From assembly GCF_000178855.1 (NCBI RefSeq), contig NZ_ADVG01000001.1, positions 2,703,481-2,767,480 on the forward strand: a stretch of 64,000 bases of DNA, written 5' to 3'. The position numbers and the translations under genes are program-made. Positions 17,791 to 26,845 of the stretch are shown here, piece by piece. The DNA comes from Ktedonobacter racemifer DSM 44963. GTDB lineage: Bacteria > Chloroflexota > Ktedonobacteria > Ktedonobacterales > Ktedonobacteraceae. The notes below the pieces were generated by a model. That model had not been told where the DNA came from. It searched no databases and was given only the letters and a program-made list of their open reading frames with translations. How positions within the stretch are numbered: position 1 is the first letter of the stretch; each line of letters starts with the position of its first letter.

Positions 17791-18650
17791 GCACAGACAA
17801 ACATCCAGAGGCATTTGTCCCCCTCTATAGCAAGGAGCGAGGCGATAAGCTTCCACTGCCAGCGTCTCTTGCGGCGCTGCTCGGTGACTTTCGCCTTCCG
17901 CTCAAGACTCAACCACCCTATGTCATTGGAAACTTCGTCTCGACCATTGATGGTGTTGTCTCCCTAAATGAGCAGGGGCATACAGGTGGCGGGCCAATCA
18001 GTGGTTTTTTAGCCTCGGATCATGCATTGATGGGAGTACTACGCGCAACCGCAGACGCCATCATTGTTGGCGCAGGCACACTACGCGATGAGCCAGGGCA
18101 TAGCTGGACAGCGGAGTATATTTATCCAGCCTTCGCCCAGGAATACCGCGATCTGCGCCTGGCCCTGGGCAAAACGGCACCTCCACTCACCGTCCTGATA
18201 ACCGCGAGCGGGAATATCGATCTGAACCAGGGACTATTTCAGCGAGGAGAGGTCCCGGTCCTGATCATTACCACGCCCGAGGGAGAGAAGTGTGTGCGCA
18301 CCAAAAAAATCCCCTCCTGGGTACAACTTGCAAGCGTACAACCGCAGCAAGGAGGCAGCATTCGTGCGCAAAACATCCTCACCCTTGTTGAGCAGGCCTG
18401 TCATGGGCAGCTCTTTTTGACCGAGGGCGGTCCCCAACTGCTCAACGCCTTTCTTAGCGAAGGCCAGCTAGACGAACTCTTCCTGACACTTGCCCCCCAG
18501 CTCGCCGGGCATATACATAACGATCAACGTCCCGCAGTTGTCATGGGAGCGCATTTTGCGCCTGAGCGCCCACTCTGGAGCACCCTCCAGAGCGTCAGGC
18601 TCGTTGGGAGCCACCTCTTTCTGCGCTACGCCTTTCGCGAACGCGAATAG
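17787..18650 (+). CDS. RibD C-terminal/DHFR-like reductase
   Basis: 287-aa protein of the RibD_C/dihydrofolate-reductase-like fold. Signatures: YVIGNFVSTIDGVVSLNEQG (N-terminal strand and substrate loop), HALMGVLRATADAIIVGAGT (NADPH site), and LFLTEGGPQLLNAFLSEGQLDELFLTLAPQ (the conserved EGG region). There is no N-terminal deaminase domain, so it is not a full RibD. Family members reduce riboflavin precursors or pterins with NADPH. Overlap with folE by 4 nt suggests that it acts on a FolE-derived pterin, standing in for a dihydrofolate or dihydropterin reductase (inference). Alternatively it is a stand-alone RibD reductase. Confidence 0.85.
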   Translation: MSTDKHPEAFVPLYSKERGDKLPLPASLAALLGDFRLPLKTQPPYVIGNFVSTIDGVVSLNEQGHTGGGPISGFLASDHALMGVLRATADAIIVGAGTLRDEPGHSWTAEYIYPAFAQEYRDLRLALGKTAPPLTVLITASGNIDLNQGLFQRGEVPVLIITTPEGEKCVRTKKIPSWVQLASVQPQQGGSIRAQNILTLVEQACHGQLFLTEGGPQLLNAFLSEGQLDELFLTLAPQLAGHIHNDQRPAVVMGAHFAPERPLWSTLQSVRLVGSHLFLRYAFRERE

Positions 18651-18799
18651 AAACGATAAAATCACGCCATACGCCCACAGCACCTCTATGCGACCTGGAT
18701 ATACTCTGTCCCGTAGAATAGAGAGAGGGCGGTATATCTTTTGTATGTGTCTCTTAAGCACAAGAGAATACGAGAGGGTAACAGAAAGGAAACAAGACT

Positions 18800-19534
18800 A
18801 TGCGCCTGGATGGGAAGAGCGTTATCATTACTGGAGTCAGCCAGAAAGGGCAGATGGGCTTTGCGCTAGCCGAAGCCTGCGCACGCGAGGGGGCGAGATT
18901 GACCATAAGCGCGCGCAGCGAGCAGCGCGTTCTGGCGCGAGCAACAGAGCTACGAGCACAAGGAGCAGAGGTCCTGGCCATTCCCGCGGACCTGACCGGC
19001 GAGACTGGCGCACAAAAAGTCATCGCACAGACCCGGCATACCTATGGGCAGATCGACATCCTCATTAACCTGGCAGGTGGTCTGACACAGTTTGGCCCCT
19101 TTGAACAACTCTCGCTCGCGCAATGGGAGGGCGAACTCAAGAACAACCTGCGCGCGACCTTTCTCTGCTGTCGAGCCGCCTGGCCCATCTTTCAACAGCA
19201 AGGGAAAGGCACCATCCTCAACTTTAGCCGCGCGGGCGATGTCTGGAGCGCAAGCCCAAACATGCTCGCCTATAACTGCGCCAAGGCAGGAGTAGACGCT
19301 TTAACGGCAACCCTTGCCAGGGAAGGCAAGGCGCACAACATTCGCGTCAATGCGCTTGGCCCTGGCCTTATTATCACGCAGTCTAATCTGGAGGCGATGC
19401 ATCCAAGCGAGGAAGAGCTGCGAACGCAATGGGTTCATCCAGAGCAGATTATCGAAGCCGCGCTCTTTCTGATCTCGGACACTGGTAGCGGCGTCACTGG
19501 AACCCTGCTACCAGTGCGGGGCCTGGGTATCTAG
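18800..19534 (+). CDS. Short-chain dehydrogenase/reductase
   Basis: 244-aa Rossmann-fold SDR. The cofactor loop is atypical, VIITGVSQKGQMGFALAEAC, closer to enoyl-reductase-like or pteridine-reductase-like spacing than to the classic TGxxxGxG. NLAGG replaces NNAG. The catalytic set is present: Ser in NFSRAGD, Tyr and Lys in AYNCAKAGVDALT. A GPGLI motif follows. ATG at 18800 has AAGGA upstream. It lies 149 bp downstream of the RibD-like gene on the same strand and might belong to the same pterin-related run, but the gap leaves this open. Substrate unknown. Confidence 0.88.
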   Translation: MRLDGKSVIITGVSQKGQMGFALAEACAREGARLTISARSEQRVLARATELRAQGAEVLAIPADLTGETGAQKVIAQTRHTYGQIDILINLAGGLTQFGPFEQLSLAQWEGELKNNLRATFLCCRAAWPIFQQQGKGTILNFSRAGDVWSASPNMLAYNCAKAGVDALTATLAREGKAHNIRVNALGPGLIITQSNLEAMHPSEEELRTQWVHPEQIIEAALFLISDTGSGVTGTLLPVRGLGI

Positions 19535-19552
19535 CCAGAGCTGTGAGGGGCA

Positions 19553-19632
19553 ACGCTGCTAAAGCACGCGTCTACATATCATGGCGCGAAATGCCCCGTA
19601 CCATGATATGTAGACGCGTGCTTTAGCAGCGT
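19553..19632. repeat. Perfect inverted repeat, 32-bp arms, between convergent genes
   Basis: Arms 19553-19584 and 19601-19632 are fully complementary around a 16-nt loop. It fills nearly the whole 111-bp gap between the convergent SDR and aminotransferase genes, a position suited to bidirectional termination. Confidence 0.92.
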
Positions 19633-19645
19633 CGGGCTATTCTAG

Positions 19646-20812
19646 CTAGCGGCGGAGGCGAAGCAGGCGTTCATGCACCTGGTGCAACATCTCATCAGAC
19701 TTACAGAAGGCAAAGCGCGCATAGCCCTGGCCGAGATGCGCATGCGCCGGGCTATAAAATGAATCCGGGGGGATACAGGCAACGCCCGCCTCCTGAATCA
19801 GGTAGCGCGTAAACGCCACGGACGATCCAGAAAAGAGCGCGCTATAGTCGGCCATGATAAAGTACGTACCATCTGGTACCGTGTAGCGCAGGCCAGCGGC
19901 ATCCAGCGCCGAGCGCAAGAGATCACGCTTCTCGGCATAGAGCTGGCGAAAATCCTGGTAGTAGTCGTTGGGGAGGTTAAGCGCAAAGGCGATGGCCTCC
20001 TGGGTTGGATGATGCACCGAGAAGGTAATAAACTGGTGCGCACGCGCCACGCCATCTATTAGCGCTGGGTGACCATAGACCCAGCCAATCTTCCAGCCCG
20101 TCGCGCTAAAGAGCTTGCCTGAACTGCTCACAGTCACGGTCCGCTCAAACATTCCTGGTAACGAGGCGATGGGAAGGTGCTGGGCCTCACCGAACGTCAG
20201 ATGCTCATAGACTTCATCGGCGATCACCGTTACATCATACTCAAGGCACAGCTCCGCGATAAAGCTCAATTCCTCACGTGAGAAGACATGCCCGGTGGGA
20301 TTGTGGGGCGTATTGAGGATCACCGCACGCGTTTTCTTGCTGAAGGCGGCCCGCAGTTCGTCAGGATCAAACTGCCAATGAGGGGGATGGAGAGGCACAA
20401 ACACTGGTACCGCCTGCGCCATCAGGATATTGGGGACATACGAGTCATAAAATGGTTCAAACACAATGACCTCGTCGCCCGGATCTACCAGCCCCAGAAT
20501 AGCCGCAAAAATACCCTCTGTCGCTCCCGAGGTCACTACCACGCCACGCAGAGGATCGACCTCGACCTGATAGAAACGCGCGGCATGATCGGCCACCGCC
20601 TGGCGTAGCGCGGGCGTTCCATCACCAGGCGCGTACTGGTTGAGATTACCCGCGCGCAGGGCCTGTACGACCGCCTCCACAATCTCTGGCGGCGTATCAA
20701 AATCTGGTTTCCCCTGACCAAGGTTGAGCGCTGAATGCTGCTGGGCAAGCTGGTTGATCTCGGTAAAAATGGTTGTGCCAAATGAGGCGACACGTTGAGC
20801 GACAGTCGACAT
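19646..20812 (-). CDS. Class I/II PLP-dependent aminotransferase
   Basis: About 388 aa from the preferred ATG at 20812 (MSTVAQRVASFG), which has GGGAGG 6 nt upstream; the frame is open to 20905 but the extra 31 residues have no family support. Motifs: NLGQGKPDFDTPPEIVEAV, SGATEGIFAAILGLVDPGDE, NTPHNPTGHVFSREEL, DEVYEHLTF, and the PLP lysine in SSSGKLFSATGWKIGWVYG. It resembles the kynurenine/methionine (glutamine-oxoacid) aminotransferase subgroup (YbdL-like), cytosolic. Substrate cannot be fixed from sequence. Confidence 0.93.
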   Translation of the reverse strand: MSTVAQRVASFGTTIFTEINQLAQQHSALNLGQGKPDFDTPPEIVEAVVQALRAGNLNQYAPGDGTPALRQAVADHAARFYQVEVDPLRGVVVTSGATEGIFAAILGLVDPGDEVIVFEPFYDSYVPNILMAQAVPVFVPLHPPHWQFDPDELRAAFSKKTRAVILNTPHNPTGHVFSREELSFIAELCLEYDVTVIADEVYEHLTFGEAQHLPIASLPGMFERTVTVSSSGKLFSATGWKIGWVYGHPALIDGVARAHQFITFSVHHPTQEAIAFALNLPNDYYQDFRQLYAEKRDLLRSALDAAGLRYTVPDGTYFIMADYSALFSGSSVAFTRYLIQEAGVACIPPDSFYSPAHAHLGQGYARFAFCKSDEMLHQVHERLLRLRR

Positions 20813-20890
20813 AGGTTCCTCCCACAACGCAAAAGAATTATTCCCCCTATTATACTCCACAATGTGAGAGGCAAGCGCGGAGAACACAAG

Positions 20891-20938
20891 AGAGCCGTCT
20901 GTCACCGCGGTAGGGACCCCAGCGGTTCAGACGGCTCT
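20891..20938 (-). terminator. Hairpin terminator after the sigma-like orphan gene
   Basis: 11-bp perfect outer stem (20891-20901 with 20928-20938) plus an inner ACCGC/GCGGT stem. On the minus strand it is followed by CTTGTGTTCT, only weakly T-rich. It starts 40 bp after the stop at 20978. Confidence 0.6.
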
Positions 20939-20977
20939 CTTGCACCATCCCAAAGAAAAGAAAGTTGTCTACATAGG

Positions 20978-21712
20978 TTAACGGAGGGAGATCGTAGCGA
21001 GACGATCCAGAATATTGATCCGCAGACGCTGCACCTCGGCGAGGTCGCGGAACTCGTGCGCACAACGCTCAACAATTTCAGTGGGCTTGAGGCCGCACTG
21101 GAAAAGGAGATAGGCGAGACGACGTTCACGCTCCTCCGTCAGCTTCTGGCTGAGAACGCGCCAGATTTCCGCTGGTGATGAGAATACCTGTTGTGGCTCA
21201 CGTGTAGACTGCTGAGCAGAACGGAGCATATCGAAAATAACGCTATTGAGGCAGACGGCCAGGCAACGCAACGCTGCACTGAGCGAAGCAAACTCCATCT
21301 GTTTGCTGACGGTTGTCTGCCGAAAATGGGCAAAGGCTCGCGTAATGTATTCTTGCTCTGACTGTAGACGAAGCGCCTCCTGAAAGCGTGGGTGCTGACG
21401 CAGGCAGAGGACGAGCTTCTGGCAAAAGCCATATTCAAGCGCGAGCCAGGCCTGTTTGCTATCGCGTATCGTCGCCAGGCGGAGGAGCGCGAGACTTGCT
21501 TTATCAAAAGAGACGGCACCACTTTCCCCAACCATGTCAAACTCCCGCTTGCATGCATCGGCAAGCTCAGAAATAGATAAAGTATTCAAAATACAGGCGT
21601 TTCTATCTTTTTGTTGACTTTGCATTTCTGCATCCTTTACATACGCCAGCCCAGGGCTTTGAACACTACACAAAGAACGGAATCCATCCATCACCGACAT
21701 GTCCCTTACCAA
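20978..21712 (-). CDS. Unknown protein with sigma-70-like helical blocks
   Basis: 244 aa, predicted mostly alpha-helical. The central part (QEYITRAFAHFRQTT, then EFASLSAALRCLAVCLNSVI) resembles sigma-70 region 2 as found in divergent sigma-like proteins. The C-terminal part (LTEERERRLAYLLFQCGLKP then TEIVERCAHEF) resembles a region-4-like helix-turn-helix with the unusual choice GLKPTEIVERC. Some cysteines are scattered through it. No anti-sigma factor lies nearby. The start is uncertain: several Met codons occur in the first 30 residues and none has a strong ribosome-binding site. The sigma-like reading is tentative. Confidence 0.55.
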   Translation of the reverse strand: MVRDMSVMDGFRSLCSVQSPGLAYVKDAEMQSQQKDRNACILNTLSISELADACKREFDMVGESGAVSFDKASLALLRLATIRDSKQAWLALEYGFCQKLVLCLRQHPRFQEALRLQSEQEYITRAFAHFRQTTVSKQMEFASLSAALRCLAVCLNSVIFDMLRSAQQSTREPQQVFSSPAEIWRVLSQKLTEERERRLAYLLFQCGLKPTEIVERCAHEFRDLAEVQRLRINILDRLATISLR

Positions 21713-21916
21713 ATATTCTCATGCACACATATATAACAAACAGTGTTTACAGTGTAAGACAAAGTAAGTCCATGTGGCGTCCCTAAAACAGGGTAATTGT
21801 CAGAGGAGGTGCGAGGGACCTCAAAAAGCAGGCTTACTCAAAACTCTGTAGAGCTTATATACTTAACTAGTTAATCGCGGCGTAAAGCCCTCGCACCTGG
21901 TTATCGAGAGGGGTCA

Positions 21917-24900
21917 TTAAGGTAAGAGTTTATGCTCAAGCGCGTAACGCGTTGCGGCGCTACGCGAGGTCACACCAAGCTTGCTATAAATAGAGCGTAC
22001 ATGCGTATTGACAGTGAGAATACTAATGACGAGCTTCTCTGCTATCTGGGCGCTCGTCATCCCTGTTGCCAGCAGACGCAATACCTCAATTTCGCGCGTT
22101 GTTAGTCCAGCCAGGACAGTTGAGTTTGGAGCTGCTGTGTGAGACTCTTCGTTGTTGGGGATAGAAGCCGAAGAGAGGGAGAGAGGAGCCTGCGAGCGAG
22201 CCTGGAGGACCTGTGAAGGCGTCATAGTCAGCCCCTCAGCAAAAGCCAGTTTAAAGGATTCCTCGCCAAGCAAAGCGCGCGCCTGCTGCACAAATTCACT
22301 AAAAATGCTCTGGATTGTGGCGGGGATAGCCGGAACGCTACGCCCCCCCTGGCGCACAGCCTGGGCCGCCCCCCATAGACGCGCGGCCCAGGCTGGGTAC
22401 CCCTGGCCCACAACCGCCAGCGCCAGGCCATCTAGTGCATACGCGACGAAGGTTTTATACTCATAGCTCGTTACAGCAAGCAAGGACAGGCTCTCCTCCT
22501 GACACTCACGCGCACGGGTATATTCGCCCTGGAGGGCGTAGCTCCATCCCAACAGCGTCAAGCCCCAGGACATTCCACGCTGGTCACCCAGGTCACGCGC
22601 CAATTGTAAGCCTTGCTCAATAAGCGCGTCTCCCTCCTGCATATCGCCGTAGAGACCTTTCAGGACACCTAAGAGCACAGAGGCGTAGGAGATACTGATG
22701 CGATCTCCCACGCGACCAGCACGCTCAATGCAGGCTTCGAGCGCCAGGGTACTTTTAAGCAGATCGGCGCGTGAGAAGTGAATAAGGCCCAGCATCCAGA
22801 GAGCACGGGCCTGTCCCCAGGTCGATCCCGCCTGTTGATGAATCGCCAGGCTCTGCTCGCAGAGGGAGAGAGCCTGCTCCAGGTTGCCCTCGTCGCGCGC
22901 AAGAGAGGCCAAGCGTTCAAGAACGGCGGCATTAGCCCAGCGATGCCCCTTATTGCGCACGAGCGCCCCTGCGGCCTCAAGCGCGGTTCGCGCCTGCTCA
23001 CCCTCCCCAATCATGACATAGGCGTGGCCAATCGTCCAGAGCGCCATCCCCTGCCCAAACTCTTGCTCAAGTTCCGCAAAGATCACCCGACTTTTCTCAG
23101 CCAGCGCAATAGCTTGTTTATATTCACCCTGGAGGGCGATCATAAGTGCTGTCACACTCAAGGCCTTGGCATGCCAGAAGGGGCTCACCTCTTTGGCCGA
23201 GGAGAGCAACCACTCAAGCGTGCGTCGTCCCTCACCGATATAGCCCTTCGCCCACCAGAACCACCAGAGGGCAGAGGCCAGCTTCAAGGCATCATCCCAC
23301 TGCCCCTGTTGCGCAAACCAGATGAGAGCGGTTCGCAGGTTTTTATGCTCCAGGCGAATGCGCCACATCTCCTGATCCTGATGGCGATCCATATCCTTTT
23401 CAGACATGAGGGCCTGCTGCTGCCAGTAATATGCGTATGCACGCTGCACTTCTACAACATCCTCTTCCTGCTGTAATCGCTCAAGACCATATTCGCGAAT
23501 AATCTCCAGCATAAAGAAGCGGGCCTCGTGATCCTCCTGCTCCACACGCGAAAGCAGGCTTTTGTCGATTAGAGAGGTGAGGTCATCCAGTAAGAGTGGG
23601 CGTTCCTGATCGATCCCCAGCGCTTGTTCGAGCGATGCATGGAGATGTTCGATCATAGGAAGCGTGCAACCGCCTGCGAAAATGGAGAGACGTTTAAATA
23701 AACGCTGTTCGCGTGGCGCCAGGAGATCATAGCTCCAGTCTAGGGTATTGCTCAGCGTTTGTTGACGCTCAGGCACATCCTGAGTGGTGCTCGTCAGGAG
23801 AGGAAGACGCTTCTCCAGCCGCTGAAGCAGGGCCTGGGGGGAAAAGACCTTCATGCGAGCCGCCGCCAATTCAATAGCCAGGGGCAAACCATCCAGGCGG
23901 CGCGCAATAGCAGCAATAGTCGCCGCATTCTCAGCCGTAAGGCGAAAGCCAGGCTGCACCGCTTGCGCCCGCTGGACAAAAAGCTGTACCGCCGCGGATT
24001 GAGCCAGAACTTGCGTATCCACCTGGTCCTGGACAGGAAGCGGCAGGGGTAACACTGGATATTCCTGCTCGCCCACCACGTGCAGAACAGCCCGGCTAGT
24101 CATAAGAATTTTCACTTGTGGACAACGCGCCAGCAGCTCCACCAGTTGCGGAGCAGCGGCGATCACCTGCTCAAAGTTATCCAGGATCAGGAGTAAGCGC
24201 TTCTCCTTCAAGAAGGCATACAGGCGTTCCACAAGCGCTCCCTCACCGGCCTCGCCCAGGCCGAGGGCATTGGCAATAAATATGGGCACCTGGCGGGGAA
24301 CCGTCACCGTCGCCAGGAGAACGAGATAGACACCATCGGCAAAGGTATCAAGAAGCTCAGTCGCAACCTGCAAACTCAGGCGCGTCTTCCCAATCCCTCC
24401 TGTTCCCGTCAGGGTCAACAATCGCACATGCGTAGCGCGGAGCAGTTCAGCGACCTCATGTGCCTCCTGGTCACGCCCAACCAGAGGCGTCAGTTGGGAG
24501 AGCAAATAGTATTTATTGCTGGCCACCATGCCCCCGACATCATCTTTGTGGGGCGAGGCAACCTCATCGCTTACATCCAGGGCGGCACGCTTATCTCCAG
24601 GTTCTATAGTTGTAAGTAGCTCCTCCACCACCTGCCGACGCTTGAGATTCTCCTGGGCCAGACTCTGTCCCGAAAGAGCACGCGCCGCCAGGCTCAGGCG
24701 CTCAAGGGAGAGTTCTTCTGACTTCCCTAGATAAACCTTGTGGAGCTTGTTCTCGCGTTTGCGATACCCATACCAATACCAACCCCGGCGTAGCTGCTCA
24801 CGTCGAGCGGTAAAGTTGCCACTATCGCTTTTATAGGCGAAGGAGGCATGTTGCTCATCTTGCAACCATTTATACCACTCAGGGGAGCCTATGGCGATAT

Positions 24901-24976
24901 GTGAGAGTGGGCTTCCCGCGCTATCAAGCAAAAGCAAGCGATCATAGGAGGCTGTAGGAATCTGGGTGCGTGCCAT
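21917..24976 (-). CDS. LuxR-type regulator with NB-ARC-like ATPase and TPR repeats (LAL/STAND type)
   Basis: 1019 aa. N-terminal ~100 residues form a domain with aromatic-rich repeats (RRGWYWYGYRKRENKLHKVY), common before STAND ATPases in this lineage. The STAND ATPase at about residues 165-480 has Walker A TGTGGIGKTRLSLQVA, Walker B LLLILDNFEQV, MTSRAVL sensor and GLPLAIELAAARMK. Residues about 520-850 are helical TPR-type repeats (ALKLASALWWFWWAKGYIGE and similar). The C-terminus is a LuxR-type HTH (LTTREIEVLRLLATGMTSAQ then IAEKLVISILTVNTHVRSIY). It should be a signal-gated transcription activator. No obvious target operon is adjacent; the window's biosynthetic cluster is 18 kb away. Confidence 0.93.
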   Translation of the reverse strand: MARTQIPTASYDRLLLLDSAGSPLSHIAIGSPEWYKWLQDEQHASFAYKSDSGNFTARREQLRRGWYWYGYRKRENKLHKVYLGKSEELSLERLSLAARALSGQSLAQENLKRRQVVEELLTTIEPGDKRAALDVSDEVASPHKDDVGGMVASNKYYLLSQLTPLVGRDQEAHEVAELLRATHVRLLTLTGTGGIGKTRLSLQVATELLDTFADGVYLVLLATVTVPRQVPIFIANALGLGEAGEGALVERLYAFLKEKRLLLILDNFEQVIAAAPQLVELLARCPQVKILMTSRAVLHVVGEQEYPVLPLPLPVQDQVDTQVLAQSAAVQLFVQRAQAVQPGFRLTAENAATIAAIARRLDGLPLAIELAAARMKVFSPQALLQRLEKRLPLLTSTTQDVPERQQTLSNTLDWSYDLLAPREQRLFKRLSIFAGGCTLPMIEHLHASLEQALGIDQERPLLLDDLTSLIDKSLLSRVEQEDHEARFFMLEIIREYGLERLQQEEDVVEVQRAYAYYWQQQALMSEKDMDRHQDQEMWRIRLEHKNLRTALIWFAQQGQWDDALKLASALWWFWWAKGYIGEGRRTLEWLLSSAKEVSPFWHAKALSVTALMIALQGEYKQAIALAEKSRVIFAELEQEFGQGMALWTIGHAYVMIGEGEQARTALEAAGALVRNKGHRWANAAVLERLASLARDEGNLEQALSLCEQSLAIHQQAGSTWGQARALWMLGLIHFSRADLLKSTLALEACIERAGRVGDRISISYASVLLGVLKGLYGDMQEGDALIEQGLQLARDLGDQRGMSWGLTLLGWSYALQGEYTRARECQEESLSLLAVTSYEYKTFVAYALDGLALAVVGQGYPAWAARLWGAAQAVRQGGRSVPAIPATIQSIFSEFVQQARALLGEESFKLAFAEGLTMTPSQVLQARSQAPLSLSSASIPNNEESHTAAPNSTVLAGLTTREIEVLRLLATGMTSAQIAEKLVISILTVNTHVRSIYSKLGVTSRSAATRYALEHKLLP

Positions 24977-25122
24977 ACCTGTCGTCTCTCCAATGCAAAT
25001 ATAGATCGGTAACAGGAAGAAACAGAGTTACCTAATAGTGGAGTGTAGCACGTGATTAGGTAACTGTCTATGCGTAAGATATAAAAAAGGCATGAAAATC
25101 TTTCCCGCATCTCACTATACAG

Positions 25123-25162
25123 AAAAAAGGATGAGATACCTATATAGGTGCCTCATCCTTTT
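25123..25162 (-). terminator. Intrinsic terminator of icd
   Basis: On the minus strand AAAAGGATGAG and CTCATCCTTTT arms (11 bp plus an inner CCTATATAGG stem) end in a T-run (complement of 25123-25128). It starts 20 bp after the icd stop. Confidence 0.88.
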
Positions 25163-25182
25163 CAGTCTTGTGCTAGGAGTGA

Positions 25183-26637
25183 TTATTCGCCGGGAATGCG
25201 GGAGTAGCCGGGCTTGCCGTCGAAGTTATAGAGGTTTTCCGTCTTGATGCAATCGAATCCAGCCGCATGCACACGCTCCAGAAGCGAGATGATCTGAGCA
25301 TGCTCAATCTTTGTGCCAATCTCAGGCGCCTGGAAACGGGCGCGCCAGTGATCGGTGCAGAAGGTATATGGTAGGCCATTGGGCCATACTTTGGCTCCGC
25401 GATTGGTAATCAGCTTCAGTTCCAGGCCCTCACCGCTGACCTGTTTAAAGGCGTTACCTAACTCTTCTGCGCTCCCCTTGCTCCAATCGAGGTAGACATC
25501 GACGCCGACCAGTTCTTTGAGGGTGGGAACTTGAGCCTTTGTGGCCTGCGTCTTGCGCTCCTGCGCGGGCTTGGAAGAATAGCTCACGGCCTTGAGTTGC
25601 TCAGGCTTCTGACCCAGGCGCGCAATGATCGCATCGGCGAACTCGCGGGTGCCGACCTTCTGCTTACTCACACCATCAGCATAGATATCATAGGTATGAA
25701 TGCCATCTTCCAACGTGCGCAACCAGGCGTTATGCACAGCGGTCGCAACCTCTGGCTGATTGATGTGCACGAGCATCAATACAGCTCCCAGAAGCAGGCC
25801 GGAAGGGTTCGCGAGATTCTGTCCCGCGCGGCGGGGAGCCGACCCGTGGATGGCCTCGAACATGGCACAGCCCTCGCCAATATTGGCAGAGCCAGCCAGG
25901 CCAACGGAGCCCGCGATCTGGGCCGCGACGTCGGAGAGAATATCGCCATACAGGTTTGGCATCACGACAACGTCGAAGGCATTGGGAGTATCGGCCAGTT
26001 TGGCGGCGCCGATATCGACGATCCAGGCCTCGTTTTCGATGTCGGGATACTCGGCGGCGATCTCGTCAAACACTTTGTGGAAGAGGCCGTCAGACTGCTT
26101 CATGATATTATCCTTCATAAAGCATGTGACCTTCTTGCGATTATTGCTACGCGCATACTCGAAGGCATAGCGAATAATCCTTTCGCTACCTGGACGGCTG
26201 ATGAGCTTCAGGCTCTCCATCATGTTGGGCGTCTGCTGGTACTCAATGCCGCTGTAGAGGTCCTCTTCATTCTCGCGAACAATCACCACATCCATACCAG
26301 GATGCTTGGTATCGACAAAGGGATGATACGCGACACAGGGGCGTACATTTGCATAGAGGGAGAAAGCGGTACGCACGGCAACGTTCAAGCTTTTATAGCC
26401 ACCGCCCTGGGGAGTGGTAATCGGGGCCTTCAAAAATACCTTGGTGCGACTAAGCGACTCCCAGGCACTGGGCTCAATACCGGCACTGATACCGCGTAGA
26501 TAGACCTTTTCTCCAACCTCTATCTCTTCAATATCTATGCGTGCTCCTGCTGCTTTAATTACCCTTAGAGTGGCATCCATAATTTCTGGTCCAATGCCAT
26601 CTCCAGACGCAACAGTTATCGGTACATTCTGTGACAT
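25183..26637 (-). CDS. icd: Isocitrate dehydrogenase (Thermus-type, long form)
   Basis: 484 aa. Beta-decarboxylating dehydrogenase that converts isocitrate to 2-oxoglutarate in the TCA cycle. Signatures: VASGDGIGPEIMDATLRVIK, APITTPQGGGYKSLNVAVRT, NVRPCVAYHPFVDTKHPGMD, VIVRENEEDLYSGIEYQ, CFMKDNIMKQSDGLFHKVF, and VVMPNLYGDILSDVAAQIAG with metal-binding Asp residues, followed by AMFEAIHGSAPR. The extra ~140-residue C-terminal domain (starting near LKELVGVDVYLDW) is the feature of the Thermus thermophilus-like type. ATG at 26637 follows GGAG on the minus strand. Coenzyme preference (probably NADP) is not certain. Confidence 0.94.
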   Translation of the reverse strand: MSQNVPITVASGDGIGPEIMDATLRVIKAAGARIDIEEIEVGEKVYLRGISAGIEPSAWESLSRTKVFLKAPITTPQGGGYKSLNVAVRTAFSLYANVRPCVAYHPFVDTKHPGMDVVIVRENEEDLYSGIEYQQTPNMMESLKLISRPGSERIIRYAFEYARSNNRKKVTCFMKDNIMKQSDGLFHKVFDEIAAEYPDIENEAWIVDIGAAKLADTPNAFDVVVMPNLYGDILSDVAAQIAGSVGLAGSANIGEGCAMFEAIHGSAPRRAGQNLANPSGLLLGAVLMLVHINQPEVATAVHNAWLRTLEDGIHTYDIYADGVSKQKVGTREFADAIIARLGQKPEQLKAVSYSSKPAQERKTQATKAQVPTLKELVGVDVYLDWSKGSAEELGNAFKQVSGEGLELKLITNRGAKVWPNGLPYTFCTDHWRARFQAPEIGTKIEHAQIISLLERVHAAGFDCIKTENLYNFDGKPGYSRIPGE

Positions 26638-26845
26638 ACGAGTAACTCCATCGTTCGAATTGTTTAGCTGGTAAAAACACCAACGTCAGTATAGCATATG
26701 TCGCCAGAGACTGCTGAACCACCTTTTCATCAGCACCCGTTCGCGTTGCGTGTATGGTAAAATGTAGCACGATAAGCGACTCCACACTATCTACTCTCAC
26801 GCGAGCAGCGTGGCTCACACTCATGGAGGGAGAGGAAGCAGTAAC

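Noticed and set aside
25531..26499. 322-aa plus-strand frame opposite isocitrate dehydrogenase
   Set aside because: Antisense shadow of icd; His/Ile-rich and without family features.
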